Positions 36,350 through 48,540 of a stretch of 64,000 nucleotides of DNA are shown piece by piece. The first letter of the stretch is position 1. The number at the start of each line of letters is the position of its first letter. Source of the DNA: Epiperipatus broadwayi (Eukaryota > Onychophora > Udeonychophora > Euonychophora > Peripatidae); NCBI GenBank assembly GCA_028023455.1, contig JAQFVV010000157.1:2666001-2730000 (forward strand), written 5' to 3'. Both the position numbers and the translations under genes were made by a program. A model generated the notes under the pieces. That model had not been told where the DNA came from. It saw nothing but the letters and a program-made list of their open reading frames with translations, and did no database searches.

Positions 36350-38700
36350 TTTTCAATTATTGACAATCCACTGATGAATAAAGATCCATGCTTAATCCAA
36401 TTTCTCAGATTCATAACTTTTATTTATACCACTTCAACAAAATTCTTTATCTAATTTGCCATTTAATACATAGTCTCTTTCTATGTCTTTTATATCTCAA
36501 GATCCAATTTAATATTTCAGTTGTCTTATTATCATTTTTACTACTGGAAGATTCAACCCAACTCTATTTCAGTCTTTTAATTCTTTCAATAAGAATCAGT
36601 GATATCTCTTCTTTTTTCATCCACATATTTAATATTTGAATCTTCATTGTTATTCCAAACATACATATCTTTATACTTTGATATAAGATCAAAAATCTCT
36701 GTACTACTTTTCTATTAAGTGTCCAAATCCTAATCCTATAAGTTAGTACTGGTAAAATATTTCCCCTTTCAAGTTTATAGGCATATTTCTTTTTATTGCT
36801 GATTTATTTCTATTAAATGCACTATGCAAATTTACTTCTATGATTAATTTCAACCACTATGTTTGTATCTATATTAATAATCTGGCAACAATATTAATAA
36901 TTATTCAATTCTAATTTATTATTATAAATCTTTATGTTTTTCTTCTTTGAAAATCCTTTGAACACTTCTTTTTAGAATTTATTTTAATTCTACTTTCTTG
37001 TAATGATCTAATGTCTCATATTTTTTTAAATTTCTGGAGCATTTTCAGAAATCAATCAAATTATTACGATAACTAGATGATATAAGATTTTTTGAAAAGT
37101 TACTGAAAGTTATTCTGATCTTTCTGGCATTTAACTTTAATCTCTGAAACATTATTTACAAAACAATCACATTATTGCAAAACTAGATAGTTTAAATAGT
37201 CTCATTTTAATTTTTATTCCACAAAATGTTTTTCCTAAAACTGTTGTAAAGGTTTAGAGAAATGAAATTATACTGTTATACAATTTTATCAACAGTGATT
37301 CTCTTAAGAGTTACCATGTAACCTAATTATAACTATTGATGTATTTTAAAAATTCTTCAGAATTGATGTCCTGGGTTTAATCATTATAGAAATGTTAATA
37401 GCATCAAGTGCTTTTTTATTAACCACAAATTGAATTATAATGGCAATTTATAATCACTATTTTTTATCAACTCTTGATGCTTGCATATGTTCTACTATCC
37501 TATAACCATTTTTAAATCAATTTAGTCTTTTTGTTGGCTTGAGTCCAAAGTTTTTTTGTACATGAGTTATAAAAATCTTAGTATAAATCTTATATAAAAA
37601 TAATAGATGACTTAGATAATCTTAAATATCAATAAAATTATTGCATTCTTACAATCATTTAGTAGTCTTTAACTTTGACAATAATTTCTTTTTATTCATC
37701 TTCTTCTTTTACAATAACTATAATAATTTCATTATTTTCTAAAGCTTTTTCATACAATTGTCTCACCATTTCATTTAAAATAACGGGAATTTCAAAAATT
37801 ATTCTAATTGTTAAGAGCTATGTTATTTTCTTTTTTTAGTATTATAAAATTTTTTCACACACTTCATGATATTATCTCTCTTTTTTAATATTAGTGCTAT
37901 CTTTTCTTCTTATTGCTGAAAATTTTTTTTCCAATACTACTAAGATGTTGCTTTATATTTTAGATGCTTTGCTATCTTCTGTAGCTTTTTCAATTATGTT
38001 GACAATTATAATTCATTATGTCATCATTAACAATTTTTTGTACCATATTTCATAATTCCAGATATTCAATTTTTATATAAATAAACAATACCAATATATT
38101 CTACGTACTTAATATGATGAAAGTACACTATTTTATTATATCAAAGCTTCTGAAATAGCTGATAGTTTTAACTGTCTAATGGTTTTCTTCAGAGCACTTT
38201 CCACTGCTTAAAAAAATTTATTTTCAATTCTTGTAAAAGGGTTTTAAAAAATTTTCATATACTTTTTTTCTTCATGCATTGCCTTGTTTCATTTAGTAAA
38301 TATCACTCACATCTTTAAATGATTTCTAATTTTTAGATTAACTTCCCTGAGGTGTTTATGAAAGTTAGGGATATCAACTGTTAACACTATCCATCATAAT
38401 AATTTTTCTCTTTCTAGCACTGCATTAATTAACATGTATCTTATATCTCATCTTGACAATCTTCATAGACATATTTTTCATTATTTAAAATTTACCCAAT
38501 TATTTTATATTTTCATTTGGATATTCTGTGTCCATTTTGCTTAGCTTTTTTTTTTTCAAAGGAATTCATAATAGTTTTTATTGCAAATTCACAACAAGTT
38601 GATGTCCTACTATTTCAGTTTCATTTCTATAATGAAACTGATCCATACAACTTGCATTTTTGAATCATTTTTCTAATTCTAGCATTAGTATTTGAAGAAA
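36350..38700 (-). pseudogene. RTE-clade LINE, long degenerate copy spanning endonuclease and RT
   Basis: The plus-strand inverse of the element 3' end is at about 36355 (TTCAATTATTGACAATCCACTG). Running right, matches occur to the NYKYLGQ region (about 36890), the GDS/RT core (about 37260), the CKM.RK.IEND linker (about 38030), the block GATATCAACTGTTAACA.TA (about 38370), and the GDFNARI region (plus TTCTAATTCTAGCATTAG near 38675). The copy is full of indels. A piece around 37010-37210 appears twice (TTTCTGGAGCATTTTCA.AAATCAATCA and GAAACATTATTTACAAAACAATCA), indicating an internal duplication. It is the second-longest RTE copy here. Confidence 0.78.
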
Positions 38701-39016
38701 ATTTTAAAATATTGTTTGGTCTAATTAAAAGCATTCTATATCTATTCTATATATATAAAATGATAAGTGAAGCAGAAATATTACAAAATAAAATAATTTG
38801 TAAAAATCCCAGATTTAAATTGCTACTAGGAAGCTAAAATGGCCACCTTTATAAAATAAAAAAAATCACTAACAAAGTGTTGTTAAAAATCTAGAAGAAA
38901 AAAGCATCTATAGTAAAAAATACAGTATTCTGAAAAAGTATTTATAATTATTTATTTAGTAATAAGCTTGCTCTGCCACAATTAGATATATATTAAAGAA
39001 AAAAAGTTGCATTTTA
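38701..39016. other. AT-rich spacer, including the left SINE target duplication
   Basis: No gene seen. The last 18 bases form the left copy of the target-site duplication of the SINE that follows. Confidence 0.5.
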
Positions 39017-39121
39017 GTCTTGCGTAGCCGAGAGGTATCGCAACCGCCATGCAAGCAAGTAGTTGGTTGCAGACGGTTGTGGGTTTGCGTCCCGGCCGAT
39101 GCTATGACATATGGAAGAAGA
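39017..39121 (+). mobile_element. tRNA-derived SINE, copy 2, with target-site duplication
   Basis: The body starts GTCTTGCGTAGCCGAGAGGTA (A-box-like TAGCCGAGAGG), carries GTGGGTTTGCGTCCCGGC in the B-box position, and ends GATGCTATGACATATGG with a purine tail. A near-perfect duplication AAAAAAAGTTGCATTTTA flanks it (38999-39016 and 39122-39139). CpG content inside the SINE (GCGTAGCCG, CCGCC, GCGTCCCGGCCG) is high, consistent with a young insertion. The anticodon-arm region differs from copies 1 and 3, so it may be a distinct subfamily. Confidence 0.9.
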
Positions 39122-39139
39122 AAAAAAAGTTGCATTTTA

Positions 39140-42100
39140 TGAAATAGCTACAGATTTATTTAATTTGGGAAAAATAGAAAACAAATTTATCATCATAGAC
39201 AAATGATGCTTTATTTTTGGCAACTCTCTTAAGAGATTTCAAAAGTAAATGTGGATAAAATAAAACTTTTAAGCAGAAACACAGCATCTATAGTAAAAAA
39301 CTATTAATCATAATAGTAAATTTGCTCTGGTCCAGTTAATAAAAGAGTAAAACATAATGTATGCTTGTTAAATATATGTTAAATAATAATAAAAGAAGAA
39401 TAAAATCATAATCACCATTTTATTTATTTATATTCATTTTTAGAAGAAAAAGAATGACAGAATTTACTCAGTGCCAAAGGCCTAGAGGGCAGAGCTTCCT
39501 AATTATCTACATAAAATCATCTATTTTTCATCACAATGAGAACTTGATTATAAATCTGAATTATCTGCATTTGTTATTTTACATTAAGTTGAATAACTAA
39601 TGCTTGCCATTAATATAACATCAATCTTCGCAGACTTGTTATTCCATATTTTATTTATAATGAATCTCACCCTACTTGTGCTTCTAATAGTTGTACCTTT
39701 ATAGTAAAGTATATATTCACTTTTCAAATCAATTCTTTTCATCTTTTCTTCTAATTTTCACAATGTCAGACAAAGTCCCATTTAATATTAAACATTTCTT
39801 TTTCCAATCAAAGTTTTTAAAATAATAATCAGTTGCAAATAGCTAAATAAAATTATCATCATCAAAATGGTTGTTTAAAAGCATAATCAAAGAATTCTTA
39901 ATCCTCCCAGCCTTCAGTAATCAACTGCCTTTCTCAGCTGACAATTTTTGCCTTTCAAGAAATAAATGCAAAAAAAAATCAACATTGATACACATATGCT
40001 CTTTTTCATCTGGCCTATAAGAAAATCCAACTGATGATCAATTAAGAACTGTTTGACATCTGAGAAAAAACGTGCCTGGTATTTTTTTTATATCTTAAAA
40101 TTGAAGTAAAAGCCAGTGAATTCACCATTCTGGTTGATGCATGTTGGTGAGCAACACATCCATATTTGCTTATCATGTGAATAATTCCACAGTAATAATA
40201 GCTGTAATGACAAAGAATGTATGAAGTGAATATATATATATTGGTTTCTTTAAAGTTTGAAAAGAAATGAAAGGATTTCCTTGTAATTAATAGCCAATTC
40301 CTTTTTGCAGTTATACATATATCAATCAATAGGCAGGCAGAAAACATTGGAATTATGGGAAAGTTGACCTTTCAAAATATTAGTTGACAAAGACTACAAG
40401 GATAGTTGAAAGTGCTCCTATATGATATTTATATTTTTTGTTCTTTTTAACAAATTTTAATTACTGTATTTTCTAATATTTATTTATAAGTTTACATATA
40501 TTATGACATGCAAGTCTATCACATGTCCATCCATTTTTATTAAGTTGCAAATAAAGAAAACAATAGGGAGTCATTCTTTATGCAAGGTTTAATTTAATTA
40601 ATATTAAAGCAATTAAGGTAATTAAAAGAATATTAGGTAGATATAAGTTCAAACCCAGAATAAATGTAAGTGTGAATAAAATTTAAAAAAAAATTCTACG
40701 CATCTTAATTTTAAAATATTTTATTTGAGTTAAAATAAAAATGATTATATTATCATACTGAATTAAATTTATTTTCATTATATAAAGAAAGAGAAAATGT
40801 TGCTTAGTAACAAGATAGAATTTCTTTACTTTGGTCAGATCATTATTTTTATATCTGATAACTTAATGCTTTATTAATTTGTTGACAAAATAATAATAAT
40901 TCTTAGGTAGATTTACAAAGGGAGAGCATAGAATTCCTCTTGACTAATATCTACAAAATCAAGAATAGAATGAATGATAGTCAAAAGAAAAAAAAAATCA
41001 AATAATTTCTTTAACATAAGTGTCAATACTTACCCTACTTGTGCTTCTAATATATGAAAAGAATCTATTAAAGTTAAAATAACTAAAAACAATCTAAGGA
41101 TAATATATATGGAAACATCATCATCATTATCATCATTAGAATTATACATGGGACATAAAAAAGAAATTGTAGCTCAAAGAATGCCAAAAGATGTTGGCTG
41201 GATTGTCAAGCGCTGATATAATAAAGGGAACTCTTGAAAATTATTGTCAAATCTTTTACTTTCAATTATAATATATAATATTAAAAAAAGGAAGAAAAGA
41301 TATATATATTAGAAATGTCTTTCTTTTTTAAAATAATGCTTTATTTTATCTATTAATATTATTCAATACAAAGTTATGATTTATTAGATCAAATTAATAT
41401 TAAGACTTAATTCAATTGTTATAAATAAATTTAATAAAGTAATCTAAAGGATATATATTTAATTTTTTTGAGCATATATAATTGACCTTATAAAGAAACA
41501 TTACTTTGATCTAAATAGATATATAATCTAATATATACACTTTCACTTATAGCATGACATCGCTTGACATTTAAACATTCTCAAACATTATGATATATTT
41601 ATTTCTGAAAGTTAGTGTGAAAATGGTATGTTACTAACCATTGGTTTGCGTGATTGTAGATATATTAGAATATCAGAGATTTTAGAGACTAGTCAAGGTA
41701 GATTGTAACGTATAACGAATTTTGAATTTATGATTGTAAATACAATTTATCTTTTATGGCTAATTATATAATAATAAATTAGTATATAATTATCAATATG
41801 TACACCATGTGATTATTTCATGAGAAACTGATTCGCCAAATCCTCAATTTACATATATATAATGTTACAGATACTTAGTCCTTGAATTACATATTTATTG
41901 ATTTATAGATTCATTGGAACCTTATAAATGTATGAATCTCTAGTAACTCTGATTTATATAAATTTACTTCTAGGCAATATATTATAATAGTTATGATCTT
42001 ATAGATTGGATTTGTATTATTAAAAGGGATACAAATATACAGAATTAAATTTGATTTTCCTATCTTCAATCATTATCTGTTACATTTTTGATTAATCCAA

Positions 42101-42180
42101 TGTGTGTGTGTCTTCTTAATATAATATTGTTCAATAAGAAAGAAGTCCTTACTTAATTTCTTTCATCATATATTTATTGT
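39140..42180. other. AT-rich DNA without recognisable genes
   Basis: A short motif ACCCTACTTGTGCTTCTAAT occurs at about 39668 and again at about 41033, the only internal repeat noticed. ATC-rich simple sequence lies at 41118-41140. The minus-strand frame 40042-40347 (101 residues) has no recognised domain and is probably fortuitous. Confidence 0.4.
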
Positions 42181-42183
42181 TAA

Positions 42184-42302
42184 ATTTTGGCTGCCCAATC
42201 TGAGGCATGGATAAAATCTTTTAACTGAGTTTATCAGTTACATTTTGCTGCCCAATGAGGCCCGAATAAAACTATTTATCTGAAATTATCAGTTACAATA
42301 TA
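42184..42302. repeat. Two-copy tandem repeat, about 60 bp
   Basis: GGCTGCCCAATCTGAGGCATGG... TTATCAGTTACATT is followed directly by TGCTGCCCAATGAGGCCCGAA... TTATCAGTTACAAT. Two diverged copies; no further copies are obvious nearby. Confidence 0.8.
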
Positions 42303-43095
42303 TATGCAAATACCTTGTATATATCAGTGATAATTACTTTTGATATAGAAATATTTTGTTAATTATTATAATTAGAAGTATAAAATTTAATATAAACTTA
42401 AAAAAATTATACATGCTAAATATAAGGCTAATGCTACAAGGATTTTTAAATATATATATATTGTAACCATATATTTTAGCATAAAATATAATAATTGATG
42501 TAACTAGTATAAAAAATTTCTCTGTCTTCTTTGGTGATTTGATTGGCTTGATTTGCACTTTGAACAGATTACTCTCTTATATTATTTTAATAAATTTGAA
42601 TTTGCTTCATTCCATATCCTAATTCATATCAGAATGTTTAACTTTTAAAATTTTAACAACACATTAAATTTGGTAAAATAGTATTAAAAATAATATTTTG
42701 TTTTATTTGTTTAAAGTGATCTTAAAAATTATTTCTATTGAATTAACAAAACCATTTGTTCAATTAAAATAAATTATTAAAATAAATACAGTAATTACGT
42801 AAGCGTCTCAATGTAAAAAAAGAAAAGAGCGCGAATTTAAGAGAAGATCATCTGTTAGTTTGCTTTTGGAGGGAGAGAAAGAAAAGAAAATGGTAAAAAG
42901 GCAAATGGTGTAAATTTGAAAAGCTTATTTTAAAATAGTTAACAAGTAAACGGATTACCACAAATTTTCTATAAACGTAAACATAATATCGTGGTATTTA
43001 ATTATAAGATGAATTGCTAAATTTAAAAGTCTGTTCAAGTCGGCTGGCCAAGTGGATCAAATCACCGGTAATAATTTCCCAATATTACATTTAAA

Positions 43096-43139
43096 ATGTC
43101 GGAGCTTCCCAGTTTAAAAGAATTAATTGCAAGAGTTTG
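43096..43139 (+). CDS. Candidate first coding exon, product unknown
   Basis: AAAATGTCGG opens MSELPSLKELIARV plus two bases and reaches a consensus donor TTTG|GTATGTT at 43140. The peptide looks like a genuine N-terminus, with a short acidic start then an amphipathic helix. The exon lies at the upstream edge of the CpG-retaining block, with purine-rich sequence (AGAGAAGATCATC, GGAGGGAGAGAAAG) upstream that could be 5' untranslated region. The next exon was not located, so this rests on start, donor and context only. I do not recognise the protein. Confidence 0.42.
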
Positions 43140-44334
43140 GTATGTTTTAAAATGTTTATTGTTCTACATTTTGGAAAAATTAAATAAGTATTTTAATTAC
43201 AGAAGTTTTATAAATATGAAAATTTGCTTTTTAAAAAAGAAGAAGTTTAAATTAAAGTAAAATGTTAAAGTTATCAACATAGTTTAATATTTCCGTTTCT
43301 AATTCTAATAAAAATATAATATTGATTGATATTTAACTTTATAATGCCAGTAATATCTTTGCTAGTTAATTGTTTGCCATTTGGATAATAAACAGTCTTC
43401 AAATAATTGATCAAAGCTATTTTCTAATTTTATCGTCAGTTTGGAATGATTAAATTAATTGCTGTAATTATTATTCCTAGATTTAAGTGTGGATAAATAA
43501 ATATTTAGCATGGATGTGATAAACTTGGAACATTTTTAATAGAGAAATGTAGAAATTAATAACTTATGAAAAACATTTTCATTTAAATTCTGCGAGTCAT
43601 GTTTTTGAAATTGTTTCATGTTTATGGAGCCACGTAAAATCGTTAATCTAATAGTGATTATAATAACTAACACAAATGGATAAAATTACATGTAGGAAAT
43701 TCAACGATAATTATAGCTATTACTTCGTACATTTATTGTTCGACACATCGTACATGGATTTCACGGATCATATTTATAGTTATAAAATGCTCTACAATCT
43801 AATTTGTGACACACACCTGCTAAAATTCATATATTGAACTCTAAAATGCTATACATTTAATTTATATCACACACACACCCATTAGATTTTATGTATTTGA
43901 TGAATAATTCATTACTTCAATTTTATCGTTATATGAACTTGCATGTGAAGTTCATAAGTTATATTTTATTAAGTTTAAATTAATAGGGGTTGAATAAAAT
44001 ACTTATTCAAGAGAATAGCGTTTGCGAAAGGGCTTGAAAAGTACTAAATGAATTTATGAGATGTATCAATTTTTCATGAGGTATTTTTGCGAGTCTTTCC
44101 AGATTTATATTCCTATACTAATATTACTTATATTGTATTATACATGTTTTATTTTAAGCAAGATAAGTTAGTACATTAGTTGTCCTGATTAGTGTAACAT
44201 TTTATTATGCAAGAACCCACATTTGCTAAAGTGTTAGTGTTTTCTGAATGATCAGAATAACTGAGGAGGATGATTTTGCACTTTAATATGAGGTAAATAG
44301 TAATGTTGTTTTTTAATGTTGAAAGGCATTAATC

Positions 44335-44416
44335 TGTGCCGGTGGTTAATCCGCAGATTATTTAATTGCCATTTTTGTATTTTACACTCATTCCAGCGCT
44401 GGTGGTTAATCCGCGG
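44335..44416. repeat. Two direct repeats of GGTGGTTAATCCGC at 60-bp spacing
   Basis: GCCGGTGGTTAATCCGCAGA (44338) and GCTGGTGGTTAATCCGCGGA (44398) lie exactly 60 bp apart in the CpG-retaining block. TAATCC is the core recognised by bicoid/OTX/PITX-class homeodomains, so they could be paired protein-binding sites, or simply the remains of a tandem duplication. Confidence 0.5.
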
Positions 44417-45892
44417 AATTGTGTAATTATACGTATTACTTTATGATGGTGTATCAATCCACAAAGCGTTTAGTATTATTTAATTCCTATGTGTAGATGA
44501 ACGCATCCACAGGAATATGTTTTACTTCATAGATATAAGTTGGGCAAAGTATTTTAGTTAATCTGCTAAATCATCTTCTTCCATTTGTAAGCATAATTCA
44601 TAAGTTAGATCGTCAAATTGTAGCAGGACATTCTATGCAAGTTACTTCATAATAATTAACTGTTGGTTGATTATTATTTACCGGAGTGTAAGTTTAAATT
44701 TTCATTTTATTTAATGATTGCATTATAGCTAAATATTACAGATATAATATTATTTATTATATTATTATAAGTTTACGGTATGGATTTATTGAATCTGGAA
44801 ATGACGTTAAATATTTCATGAGTTGATGTGGAATTTAGTATAATTTGCTCAAGATTCATTATATCAAATTGAAATAAGGTATGATTAGGTTTTTAAAGCC
44901 ATACCTATGATATGTTATTGAAGAAAGTCAATGGAATTATAATTTATTTATTTTATTTGTTTATTTATGTCTTTAATTATAACATTGGAATTAATTACTT
45001 ATTATTCATAAATCTGTAAATAAACGTTGATTTATAATTAAACTTACTGTGCCGTTGCTATGTGTCATTCTTAAATCAGAAATCATAAACCTTGGATAGA
45101 GCATACATTGAAGTACATACTATCGTCAACATGATATAAGAGTTTAGTGATATTTTGAAAAACATTTGGATGCTTTTCGTCTATGGTAGTTTATGATGTG
45201 TAAGGTACAATAAAATCCCATTTACCTTTTCCATCATATTGGCTTTGCGTAGTTGATTCTAGTATACAATATAAATTAATTATTAGACTTGTAAACAGAT
45301 TTACCAAATAATGATATGATTGAATATATTTACTTAACATTTTAAATTGTCATTTGTCAGTATAAGAGTCTCAGTGATATAGTAAACTATAAAAAAGAAC
45401 CCAAGTATTTATGTTTATTTATTGCAAAGCTTTACCTGGACTAGCATTTGTATTAAAAATCATATAGATGGTTTAAAATTTCATAATATTATGTATTTCC
45501 ACAAATTATGCCATCTTGTACATGGTCGGCCATCGGGTCTCATACAAATAAAAATCGCAAATTAAGGTTTGTAACATAATAACATTGCACTTATAATTTG
45601 TTTAAAGTATTCTATCATACTACTATGATAGGTCATCGCGGTACACCCTGGCTGCGATCAAATTAAATCATAAAAGTTTATGTTAGATCATTGGTTTGGT
45701 ATATGGTAAGTTGCTCTAAATGTTGGTTGTGGTCTTTGGTGCATAAAATAAATAGCATAATATGCTTTTGGATACAGCTCTTAATAGCTGACAATGTGTA
45801 GCGGAATTGATCAGTGATCGAGGTTGCGATTCTCAGTGCACTTACGTTGCGTGGTTGGGACCACATACATACATACGAGGTAGAGGGTTACA

Positions 45893-46440
45893 ATATATTA
45901 TTAAAAATCATACAATATACTAAAAAAAAAAAAATTATTTTTCAACGGAATCTTCACTACTAGTTTATAAATATTCAAACAATATATTCTTAACAGTCTA
46001 TAATGCTCTATGACATCTTATGATTTCCAATAGATATGCCTCTCTTATTAGTCCATAATTCTCTACAAATTTCTTTCTCTATTTATTCTTTTTTTTAAAC
46101 TTCTTTTTGGACATCATCGTGCTTTTTTCTCAGTGATATATAGTTGAGTATTTGTTTTGATAATCTTTTCTGAGATATCCTCTGAATATGTCCATACTAT
46201 TCCAATTGCTACATTCTGATTTCATTTAATATAGGGTTCAATATTTAATTTTTCTCAATTTCTCTTACTGCTTATTAATTCTCTTCTTGACTTTCCTGTA
46301 GATCTTTACCAATAATCCATTTCTGTAATTATCAATTCCTTATTCATTTTTTTAATAGCCAAACTTTATTATCATATGTAATGATACTTTTCATCATTGT
46401 GTCATATATTCCTATCTCATAAAGTACTCATAAAATTTAA
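45893..46440 (-). pseudogene. Probable LINE C-terminal relic of another RTE-like family
   Basis: On the minus strand near 46120-46220 the frames read blocks such as WTYSEDISEK and TQLYITEKKAR. Their order resembles the C-terminus of RTE/R-type LINEs, where WYGHV.RM...R..K is followed by a basic GRPK-like block. The region upstream in minus sense (46260-46400) is similarly decayed. It does not match the local RTE family closely, so a second family is likely. Assignment is tentative. Confidence 0.33.
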
Positions 46441-47851
46441 TGAATGAATAAAGTGATAATCAAAACAGTTATTTCCTGATATACTTTTTAGTTACTTAAA
46501 AATCATTAGATATTGCAAAATAAAATTATGTGAATAAATATATTGTTATTTTTCAACAATTATAAATAGAAAATATTTTCTAATCTAAAATGCACTATGT
46601 TAAAACAAAGTATTATCATCAATGTTCATTTTAAAAGTTTAAAAATTCATCAAGAATAAAGATTAACAGCTTCTAATCAAAATATTATTTACAAAAAAAA
46701 AAAATCTTCATTCATTTTTAAGTACTATTAGATCATAATTGTAAATTAGGGAACAATGAAATTAAGACTTTTTTTTCCACTCATGAATATATATAGTAAC
46801 AAACTAAAATATTATTATTGTAGAATAGTACACACTAGCATTATGCTTATAAACAGTGATAGTAAGGCAAAATAAATTAAAAAAATTAAGTATGATTAAT
46901 CTTTTGAATTTATAATTGATGAACATTCTAAGATTATAGATTATCATATAATTTCAAGTTAGATGTTCCTAATTTTCTAATATATAGATATTATTGATCC
47001 TGCTAGTAAGCAATATAAAACCAGTGTTCTATTAAATGAAAAGTATAACGTAAAGAAAATTTGAATATTAATAATGTCAAATCACAAGTTAAAACTATTC
47101 ACTAATTAAAAAAAAAAACAAAAAACAATATCATAACTTTGAAAAATAAAATAAAATTTTACAGCTTTTATAAGAAACTGTTTAATTCTAATACAATAAA
47201 TAAGAATGCAAAACCAAACTGTTAATATAAATGTTACATTAAGTGATATTGAAATTCATATATCCTGCAGTGAATTTTCCTGTACAAACTATTGATGTAG
47301 AGGAATGAAAATGATGATCTAACAAAACCAAACAAAACTCAGCGATTAATTTGTGTGATGAACTAATAGAAACTATAGATAATGGATAATTGTGGCATAT
47401 AGCATATTAGGTTCATATTAAATAGTACAATAAAACATTTTCTTAACATAATCCCTAATTCAATATCAAAATTCTGTTCACAATCAAAAAATAAAATATT
47501 ATGCAATACAATTAAAAATGACTTACGTAGGAAAAAAAAAAAAAAAAAGGAAAGATAACTATGCATGTAGTTACTAATACAACTTATCTTATTAAAAATT
47601 CTTCTATAATGTTCATTTAGTTTTACAGATGTTTTCTTTCCAGATTTTTTTTTTTTTTCATATTATGTCATTTTTAATTGTGTTGCCTAATACGTTTTAT
47701 TTTATTATGTTCAGTTTTTGCTAGAGAATTTTTAATTTTTGATGTGGTATTGCTGATTCTTTTATAGATAATTAAATTTGACTCTTTGGTTACATAATAT
47801 GTTTTCTTTTTTGTTTAGTTCTTTTAATAGAAACTGAATGTGTGATAAACA
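46441..47851. other. AT-rich DNA without recognisable genes
   Basis: Long homopolymers (A17 near 47531, T12 near 47648) and otherwise featureless sequence. Short frames here are not supported. Confidence 0.45.
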
Positions 47852-48015
47852 TTTTAAGCCAATAAACATCACATGACCCCCATTTCTTATGCTTGCTTAT
47901 AACTGTTAATAAAACAGGCAAAAACTCTCCATAGAACATTGACACTGAGTGCAAGTCAGATTAATCAATGGATGCCAGAAGGCTTGTGCATAAAATCCTC
48001 ATCTATTGCCTACTC

Positions 48016-48071
48016 ATCCAATATCCCCAGACTAGTTTGGCTAGTGGCCTTCATCAGTGAGAGCCTTGGAT
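48016..48071 (-). ncRNA. Hammerhead ribozyme-like motif A1 (core partly deleted)
   Basis: Minus strand: helix I 5' strand AUCCAA..CUCA, box CUGAUGA (intact), helix II GGC/GCC, then AAACUAGUC and UGGG..UUGGAU closing helix I. Two bases of the GAAAC box are lost (GCC-AAAC instead of GCCAGAAAC), so the copy should be inactive. Helix I pairing is preserved on both sides of the internal loop. Confidence 0.5.
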
Positions 48072-48130
48072 CTGAGAGCACTGCATCTAGATCTTAGGAT
48101 CTATTGCAACCCTCTAGCAGCTAAAACCAG

Positions 48131-48189
48131 ATCCACGGCTCTTCACTGACAAAGGCCACAAGCCAGAAACTAGTCTGGGGATATTGGAT
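48131..48189 (+). ncRNA. Hammerhead ribozyme-like motif A2 (one core substitution)
   Basis: Plus strand: AUCCAC, internal loop GGCU, CUUCA, box CUGACAA (G8 replaced by A), helix II GGC-CACAA-GCC, GAAAC, loop UA, GU, cleavage C at 48175, then UGGGG-AUA-UUGGAU. Loss of G8, the presumed general acid, should abolish activity. Everything else fits a type I hammerhead with a two-base-pair helix III. Confidence 0.52.
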
Positions 48190-48540
48190 GAGTAGGGACT
48201 AGATGGGAATTTTATGTACAAGCCTTCTGACATTCATTGATTACTCTGGCTTGCACTGAGTGACAATACTGTATGGAGAGTTTTGCCTGTTTTAATAACA
48301 ATTATAAGCAAAAATAAAAAATGGTGATCATGTGATGTTTATTGGCTTAAAACCAATCCTGCCTAATAGGATAGTGGTGGGTATGATTATTAAAGAACCA
48401 AAGACACTAAAATGTATAGATACTGAACTGAGTTCAGACCTATATGACTGTATACGCTATAGAGCTTGAATTGAAAATATTATTGTTTTCAATTTAAGAC
48501 TCATGGTTTTGTAGTTAAGTAGAGATAAAAAGTGGCTGCT

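Larger units (their letters stand above)
42785..45890. promoter_or_regulatory. CpG-retaining block, possible promoter and 5' gene region
   Basis: From TTACGTAAGCGTCTC (42795) to CATACGAGG (45876) CpG occurs repeatedly (GAGCGCGAATTT, ACATCGTACATGG, CCGCGGAATTG, GGTCATCGCGGTACACC, GATCGAGGTTGCG), although the DNA is still AT-rich. The block starts abruptly upstream of the candidate first exon at 43096 and ends just before an old LINE relic. The simplest reading is an unmethylated 5' gene region plus first intron that has lost few CpGs. No other exon inside it was identified. Confidence 0.45.
47852..48352. mobile_element. Family A palindromic element carrying hammerhead-like motifs
   Basis: Left arm 47852-48100 and right arm about 48125-48352 are inverted copies: TTTTAAGCCAATAAACATCA at the left and TGATGTTTATTGGCTTAAAA at the right, continuing inward through AAACAGGCAAAA.CTCTCCAT and CTTGCACT.AGTG to the hammerhead-like motif in each arm. 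The arms differ by many substitutions and small indels, so the two halves have diverged since joining. There is no coding capacity. Two head-to-head copies of a short retroelement unit, or inverted Penelope-type terminal repeats, explain it better than a classical MITE because of the ribozyme motif and because a single unpaired arm occurs 200 bp away. Confidence 0.8.

Noticed and set aside
40042-40347. Minus-strand frame of 101 codons as a gene
   Set aside because: No recognisable domain, no splice or promoter context, and composition typical of chance AT-rich frames.
41110-41145. ATC-rich stretch as an inverted RTE 3' tail
   Set aside because: Adjacent sequence does not match the RTE 3' end; a simple ATC microsatellite explains it.
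43030-43075. TGGCCAAGTGG as the A box of a tRNA-like gene
   Set aside because: It fits the A box, but no D-loop partner, anticodon stem or B box follows within 90 bp.
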